From Saccoglossus kowalevskii (taxonomy: Eukaryota > Hemichordata > Enteropneusta > Harrimaniidae): a stretch of DNA of 39,512 bases. Positions within the stretch are counted from its first letter, which is position 1. Every line of letters begins with the position of its first letter. Both the position numbers and the translations under genes were made by a program. Positions 36,601 through 39,512 of the stretch are shown here, one piece after another. The stretch covers positions 188,489-228,000 of the forward strand of contig NW_003149767.1 of the NCBI RefSeq assembly GCF_000003605.2, read 5' to 3'. The notes under the pieces were generated by a model. That model searched no databases. It saw only the letters and a program-made list of their open reading frames with translations, and was not told the origin of the DNA.

Positions 36601-38784
36601 GCAGGTTTTACTTTATTGGTTTTAATATTGCAAACATTCTGTTTTTCAAGCCTTAAAAATAAATTCAATCTCAAGTGTCTCTCAGGGAAATAAGAGTTAA
36701 TGGTTTGGTTCTCTTCTAACAGGTTATGTAACAATTCTGGCAATGAGTTGTTCCTATCTAGCATTTCGTATCCGCAAGCTACCTGGCCAATTCAACGACT
36801 CCAAATCAATCTTTTTCACCATGCTGACGACCTGTCTGATCTGGTGCACATTCTTCCCAGCATACTTTGCATCTGGAAACAAGTGGAGGTTAATTGTGTG
36901 CTCGCTGGCAATGATTTTCAATGCCACTGTTGCACTGTCATGTGTGTTCATTCCAAAACTGTGGATCATTCTCTTCAGACCGGAGAGAAACAGACGAGAA
37001 TCAACGCTGAATTTGAAAGAAGCAAACAAGATCCATATGAATACTCCAAGAAATTCAATCACTCAGGTACTAATGAAGTTTGTCATGTTTATAAGATCTT
37101 ACTTAAAATTGAACATGCATATAAACATAGAACATTGTCTTTGAAACAGAACAAATGCAAAAGATGATAAAGACAAATGTTTTCTGTTCTTTCCAGAGCA
37201 TTTCAAGCATCGTGGCCACGAAGCTTGAATAGGTGATTTACTTTTCAACTGCGTGAAAGACGCACACTGAACATCTGCCGCAAAAGTCAAACAATTTGAT
37301 TTTGAACTCTAATTTCTTTATTTCAAAGCTCACATTGAAAGCCCGATCTTTGACAGGGGAATATTGCGTTTAAATACCCTTACTTCATTGAAATTGACCA
37401 TCATCAAATGTGTACAGCACATGGTTTTAAGCGTGGAAATATCCCCAAAATTACTTTTGCGATGTTTGTCGCCACTACGATGCTATGACCTTTGTTTGTC
37501 CTGTTTTTACGTTTGATTTCATGTATAACATGTGATCTCGCAGTGAACGGATAATGATCTATTTGTTGTTAAAATTAAAGTAAAATTAAATACAAGTAAG
37601 ACTAAGTAATAAATTGCTTGAGATCACTTACTTAATTAATGTTTCAAGTTATGGGGAAACTTGAGCAATAGTGTAATTAATAATTCAGGCAATGTTGTGT
37701 TTGATAATGAATTAAGTCTACATTATGTGGAACATATCTATATCTTGTCGAACACGGATACAGTGCAGGAAAAGAGGAGAATATTCAGTCAAAGGCGTTA
37801 GTGCAAGAGATGGATCAGATATAGATAACAATATAGTAATATTAGACTTCACAAACTGGTGTTCACATGTAAAACTGTGTATAAATGACCTCTCTACTTG
37901 AGCGTGATTTTATGCTATGAGGGAATGTCAAGACATTACATTAAATTGTCTTAATATGCAGAATAACTTGTAGCAAACCTCACTATCATATGTTTTAATT
38001 AGAATTTTTTTTTGTTATAAATCTTGCATATACATTGTATTTAATATTTCACACTGCATTTACAGTTTAACACATTGCCTCCTGACACTGTTTTAGTCAT
38101 ATCCATAGAGGTTTTCTGCAGGCAATATGTTTATTGGCTTAGATTGGTATGGACATGGTTTTAAAGGGAGATACTTTTTTGCCACACTAAACTTGTGCCG
38201 TATACAAAGTTTTGTCTGTCATAAGATTGGCACAATGATTCACTTTCGTTTGCATTCAATCCAAAATGGAGAGACCACAATACCTTAACCAACCGTGATG
38301 TTCTTGTCAAATATTATTGGCCTTGATCCAGAATTGTTTAACATGTCTTTTTCATGAAACAAATATGGTGGCAAACCACAATGAGATTATCAGATTTTAA
38401 TGCTCGGAGGCTATAAAGTAAATTTCAGAGCTACAATGGTTGTGAATAAAATGATTTCTAAGTGTTCTATGTAATTTTTGGTAAATCCAATATGGCCACA
38501 TAAGTTTTTATCCATGAACATGCTGCTCAACTACTCTGATCAATGTCTCAATTCCTCCACAATTTCAGAATATCATCTCATCAAGTTCTTGTCATGCTGA
38601 CGAAGACAACAGTTTCGACAGAATCCTTGATGACGAAGAGACTTTCCAGAAACGCCTAGAAGAACTACAAGAAGAGTTAGCCAATGCAGAGAGTGAGAAG
38701 ACGGTGACACTCTCACGTGTTGAAGAGCTGAAAATAATTTTGGAGGAACTTGAAAAAGCATGTGATACCATACATGTATTGTAA
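25077..38784 (+). CDS. Class C G protein-coupled receptor, metabotropic-glutamate-like, complete (11 exons)
   Basis: Exons 25077-25508, 27986-28112, 29855-30180, 30594-30790, 32601-32845, 33158-33318, 34375-34570, 34710-35164, 35668-35827, 36723-37066 and 38569-38784 total 2859 bp: 952 residues plus stop, all phases consistent, all introns GT-AG. An in-frame stop precedes the ATG (25023). Order: signal peptide (about 1-29), Venus-flytrap domain (about 67-500), nine-cysteine domain (about 540-590), seven membrane segments (about 604-852) and a tail of about 100 residues ending in a coiled coil (902-945). Plasma-membrane receptor for an amino-acid-like ligand by family. Landmarks: NLGGLFAVH, TPIVKATSVELSY, LLTKTNRI, RKLPGQFNDSK, PKLWIILFRPERN (PKxY in most relatives, Trp here). 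Closest in feel to mGluRs, with some calcium-sensing-receptor flavour (TWVASDAW). The glutamate side-chain anchors are not found, so the ligand is unknown. Confidence 0.93.
25945..26065 (+). repeat. Diverged intron repeat, left copy
   Basis: The block order AGCCAATGAAA, CTTTGAATG..ATATGAA, AATTTCCATA-like, CATGCCTTCATGAACC, GTATATTT is repeated with changes at 26742-26870. Confidence 0.45.
26225..26460 (+). repeat. Dense cluster of TCTGAT / ATCAGA words
   Basis: More than ten copies of TCTGAT or its complement in about 230 bp, including TTATCTGATCAGGTTAATCT and CTGATCAGATCA. Several are back to back and form TGATCA-centred palindromes. Function unknown; it may be an old inverted-repeat element. 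Confidence 0.6.
26742..26870 (+). repeat. Diverged intron repeat, right copy
   Basis: Right copy of the repeat at 25945-26065: CTAGCCAATGAAAACTGCTT, TTTCCATAGAAAATGATCAT, CATCCTTGGAAACGATTG. Confidence 0.45.
27574..27704 (+). repeat. Compound tetranucleotide microsatellite (ATTT)n-(GTTT)n
   Basis: About 23 units of ATTT (27574-27664) run directly into about eight units of GTTT, then back to ATTT. It lies in receptor intron 1. Confidence 0.97.
27986..28112 (+). CDS. Receptor exon 2: ligand-pocket serine loop
   Basis: Encodes QALSFLDDEEDTCCKDCK, then PMIGVVGTGSSVTSTAVADL. The GTGSSV loop corresponds to the GPGSSS/GP.SSSV loop that binds the ligand carboxylate. The disordered loop of mGluRs before it is shortened and carries a CC..C cluster. 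Acceptor AATAG, donor GTAAGC. Confidence 0.92.
28468..28925 (+). pseudogene. Degenerate piggyBac-like transposase relic
   Basis: Reading plus-strand frames in order gives LPKPDIADY, a stop, then STYQAVRNDYIANMMSCNRY and QQLLQYFH (28480-28570), which parallel the piggyBac landmarks DYWS, MSRNRF..ILRFLHF; the stop falls where Trp is expected. VQPVLDAVFNKSQECY (about 28678-28725) matches the .RP.LD..N..F.E.Y helix. ADAKTGYNYKIEI (about 28830-28868) matches the ADAKTGY strand. Stops and frame changes show it is dead. Ends and target duplication were not identified. Confidence 0.68.
28890..29310 (+). repeat. Recent tandem duplication, two copies of about 208 bp
   Basis: 28890-29096 and 29101-29310 are almost identical from GAAGTATAGAAGGGATGTGG to GTTTTTTTAATGCTTA. 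The differences seen are one base (GATGCTGGG / GATACTGGG) and a short insertion (CAATAAGAAG / CAATATAAAGAAG). The unit starts inside the piggyBac-like relic, so the duplication came after that insertion, or reflects assembly. Confidence 0.95.
29455..29718 (+). mobile_element. Possible short TIR element with GAGGGCGC ends
   Basis: TAGAGGGCGCAGTTTA at the left and the complement of TTGAGGGCGCTGTAACT at the right, about 260 bp apart. The ends are short, so this could be coincidence. Confidence 0.35.
29855..30180 (+). CDS. Receptor exon 3: ligand domain, interlobe region
   Basis: Encodes LFQVPQISYSATSEMLSDKK, FFLRTVASDINQAQVMADLA, YFDWNYVAIIHTKDDYGTPA and on to DLKDQTQVK. YSATS, the Asp of ASD and the Tyr of DDYG correspond to the amino-acid backbone contacts of mGluR1 (S186, T188, D208, Y236). 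Acceptor TTGCAG, donor GTAACT. Confidence 0.95.
30181..30593 (+). other. Receptor intron 3
   Basis: About 410 bp; nothing beyond T-rich and GGTGGTGG-like low-complexity sequence near 30400. Confidence 0.6.
30594..30790 (+). CDS. Receptor exon 4: ligand domain lobe 2
   Basis: Encodes VIFTFCLKHDISRILKEAVK and TGRTWVASDAWSNSDQV. The SDAW aspartate corresponds to mGluR1 D318, which holds the ligand amino group. TG.TW.AS.AW is also typical of calcium-sensing receptors. Acceptor TTGTAG, donor GTACTG. Confidence 0.93.
30791..32600 (+). other. Receptor intron 4
   Basis: No exon seen. Its middle is filled by the 316-bp tandem repeat at 31300-32090. Open frames here arise from that repeat. Confidence 0.6.
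31300..32090 (+). repeat. Diverged tandem repeat, unit about 316 bp, about 2.3 copies
   Basis: ATGTCAAATTTGCTATTTCT and GATACCTAAACGTGTC occur at about 31462 and 31778. TTTGGATCAAAG.GGTATGAT, ATGATCATACATATTGGGTT, and ATATGG.TGACTGGYGGCC recur at the same spacing, and a third partial unit begins near 32066. The left edge has TTCGTTCCGTACGTACGTCC, GC-rich against the surroundings. Probably a fragment of a dispersed repeat family; no coding function. Confidence 0.85.
32601..32845 (+). CDS. Receptor exon 5: ligand domain
   Basis: Encodes YLAQLKPDNNARNFWYRDTL, CHGNETFAEM and FVIDAVYAFAYGLHGYLECN. This parallels the mGluR strings NPWF.EFW, C.GNE and FVI.A.YAMAH.L. Acceptor CATCAG, donor GTGAGT. 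Confidence 0.94.
33158..33318 (+). CDS. Receptor exon 6: end of ligand domain
   Basis: Encodes GEGKCNISKLSEHNSSAFLD, then NVSFNGISTGGKKFYFQNDE and NYAIYNLQ. In mGluRs a lysine just before the VSF-like strand contacts the glutamate side chain; here plausible alignments place Ser, Ala or Leu there. Acceptor TTTAAG, donor GTAAAT. Confidence 0.9.
33319..34374 (+). other. Receptor intron 6
   Basis: No exon seen. It holds copy 1 of repeat R3. Confidence 0.6.
34147..34240 (+). repeat. Repeat R3, copy 1
   Basis: TTCAAAACTAAGTGAAGGAA and AAAAACATTACTGATTGTTG with ATTAAAATAA, repeated at 35391-35486 in the same orientation. Confidence 0.85.
34375..34570 (+). CDS. Receptor exon 7: start of cysteine-rich domain
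   Basis: Encodes the linker to RCSQDCYPGNYKVIKSPSCC and WTCEPCE: six of the nine cysteines of the class C cysteine-rich domain in the usual spacing (C..DC.PG ... CC..C..C). Acceptor TTACAG, donor GTAAAT. Confidence 0.94.
34710..35164 (+). CDS. Receptor exon 8: cysteine-rich domain end and TM1-TM3
   Basis: Carries the last three cysteines (SCDVC, QCIDLP), TM1 (IIVLNIITTIGLLATAIVF), the TPIVKATSVELSY loop entering TM2, LCYANTFLIL, the conserved TM3 cysteine (GTCSA) and LLTKTNRIARIF. It strongly resembles the mGluR membrane core. Acceptor CCGCAG, donor GTAAAC. Confidence 0.95.
35391..35486 (+). repeat. Repeat R3, copy 2
   Basis: Near-identical to copy 1 about 1.25 kb upstream, with exon 8 lying between the two copies. 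A recombination between them would delete exons 7's right end onward to exon 8's intron, so both copies in one orientation are worth noting. Confidence 0.8.
35668..35827 (+). CDS. Receptor exon 9: TM4 and second extracellular loop
   Basis: Encodes YQMLMIGGIVGLQTIIQVLW (TM4) and the loop with LECKYGSYAG, whose cysteine pairs with the TM3 cysteine in this family. Acceptor CTCTAG, donor GTAAGA. Confidence 0.92.
35828..36722 (+). other. Receptor intron 9
   Basis: No exon seen. It contains element B copy 2. Confidence 0.6.
36311..36505 (+). mobile_element. Terminal-inverted-repeat element B, copy 2
   Basis: In a receptor intron. Left TTTATTTTAGTTGGAATTAA, right AAAATTAATTCCAAGTGAAA, which are inverted repeats of each other. 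Same internal ACAAAAAAAGGTAT as copy 1, and better preserved. The same family therefore sits in both genes. Confidence 0.7.
36723..37066 (+). CDS. Receptor exon 10: TM5-TM7
   Basis: Encodes TM5 (YVTILAMSCSYLAFRI), the third intracellular loop RKLPGQFNDSK (family RK.PENFNEAK), TM6 (FFTMLTTCLIWCTFFPAYF) and TM7 ending IPKLWIILFRPERN. Acceptor CTAACAG, donor GTACTA. Confidence 0.95.
37067..38568 (+). other. Receptor intron 10 (last intron)
   Basis: 1.5 kb separating the membrane core from the coiled-coil tail exon. It contains element A copy 2. Nothing else recognised. Read-through of exon 10 would end the protein soon after TM7, without the coil. Confidence 0.6.
37227..37563 (-). mobile_element. 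Terminal-inverted-repeat element A, copy 2
   Basis: In the last intron of the receptor gene, opposite orientation to copy 1. Long stretches match, for example CGTAAAAACAGGACAAACAA, then AAAGGTCATAGC and CACATTTGATGAT. Many CpG sites of copy 1 are TpG or CpA here, as in an older or more methylated copy. Inverted ends remain visible (TGAATAGGTGATTTA and the complement of AAATAGATCATTATCCG). Confidence 0.75.
38569..38784 (+). CDS. Receptor exon 11: coiled-coil tail and stop
   Basis: 71 codons and TAA. An acidic Ser-rich stretch leads to FQKRLEELQEELANAESEKT and VEELKIILEELEKA. A five-heptad pattern is visible: a positions L, L, K, V, L and d positions L, A, T, L, L. Codons for LEKACDTIHVL and the stop form the first unit of the 37-bp minisatellite that follows. 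No Homer-type PPxxF motif is present. Acceptor TTTCAG. Confidence 0.85.
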   Translation, partial: NIISSSSCHADEDNSFDRILDDEETFQKRLEELQEELANAESEKTVTLSRVEELKIILEELEKACDTIHVL

Positions 38785-39352
38785 ACTTGAAAAATCATGT
38801 AATAACATACATGTATTGTAAACTGGAAGAAGCATGTAATAACATACATGTATTGTAAACTTGAAAAGACATGTAATTACATACATATATTGTAAAATTG
38901 AAAAGACATGTAATAACATACATGAACTGTAAACTTGGAAATACTTGTAGTAATATACATGTATTGTAAACTGGAAGAAGCATGTAATAACATACATATA
39001 TTGTAAACTTGAAAAAGCATGTAATAACATACATGTATTGTAAACTTGAAAAAGCATGTAATAACATACATGTATTGTAAACTTGAAAAGGCATGTAAAC
39101 ATACATGTATTGTAAACTTGAAAAAGCATGTAATAACATACATGTATTGTAAACTTGAAAAGGCATTTAATAATATACATGTATTGTAAACTAGAAAGGC
39201 ATATAATAACATACATGTATTGTAAACTTGAAAAGGCATATAATAACATACATGTATTGTAAACTGGAAAAGACATGTAGTAACATACATGTATTGTAAA
39301 CTGGAAAGGCATGTAATAACATACATGTATTGTAAACTTGAAAAGGCATGTA
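38747..39352 (+). repeat. 37-bp minisatellite, about 16.4 copies, starting inside the receptor coding exon
   Basis: Consensus begins AACTTGAAAAAGCATGTAAT and continues AACATACATGTATTGTA. One unit near 39080 is shortened by 2 bp and a few others by 1 bp. The first unit encodes the last residues and the stop codon of the receptor; the rest would be 3' UTR. Each unit carries the palindrome ATACATGTAT. The minus strand has no stop in any frame of the unit, which produces several long overlapping spurious open frames. Confidence 0.97.
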
Positions 39353-39512
39353 CTTTATATTATGTGTCCGCCCAAACTGTTCCCCTATACCCAATTTTGA
39401 TAATTGGTTTGTAATAGAATTGAATATTTATTTGAATGTGTATGATAGCAGGTCATACTGAGCTATTGAATACTTCAATGTTGACCTATTGAACACTGTA
39501 TTCATGAGCATC
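39353..39512 (+). other. Sequence beyond the minisatellite
   Basis: No AATAAA polyadenylation signal seen in the remaining 160 bp, so the receptor 3' UTR may run past the window or use a variant signal. Confidence 0.5.

Noticed and set aside
36700-37167. 155-residue plus-strand open frame overlapping receptor exon 10
   Set aside because: It is a different frame from the one encoding TM5-TM7, which matches the family and joins both neighbours in phase.
38713-39312. Long minus-strand open frame of about 199 residues, with overlapping frames
   Set aside because: It is the translation of the 37-bp minisatellite. The unit has no stop on that strand in any frame, and 37 is not a multiple of 3, so all three frames stay open by construction.

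Overview
The window is eukaryotic genomic DNA, AT-rich, with long introns, consistent GT-AG splice sites and many small inverted-repeat elements. An assembly gap of N fills 22261-22603. The families present and the repeat style suggest a marine invertebrate, possibly a lophotrochozoan such as a mollusc. That placement is an inference from protein flavour and repeats, not proof.

Two protein-coding genes lie head to head. On the minus strand, 11 exons (16181 down to 527) encode the N-terminal 442 residues of a novel-type protein kinase C of the delta/theta class: C2-like domain, pseudosubstrate, C1A, C1B, an acidic hinge, and the start of the kinase domain. All exon phases join without a break. 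The remaining roughly 235 residues of the kinase lie beyond the left edge of the window. Its 5' UTR starts further upstream, probably at about 23.8-24.6 kb, across an intron of about 8 kb.

On the plus strand, 11 exons (25077-38784) encode a complete 952-residue class C G protein-coupled receptor: signal peptide, Venus-flytrap ligand domain, nine-cysteine domain, seven membrane segments, and a short cytoplasmic tail ending in a coiled coil. It resembles metabotropic glutamate receptors. The residues that hold the amino-acid backbone are kept, but the basic residues that hold the glutamate side chain are not found. The last 12 codons (stop included) are also the first unit of a 37-bp minisatellite with about 16 copies.

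Class C receptors that couple to Gq raise diacylglycerol, which activates novel PKCs. Receptor and kinase could therefore act in one pathway from a shared control region, but this is speculation from arrangement.

The introns hold transposon debris: a piggyBac-like transposase relic, an L1 ORF1-like relic, four families of short terminal-inverted-repeat elements (two with copies in both genes), tandem duplications and microsatellites. No rRNA, tRNA or CRISPR array was seen.
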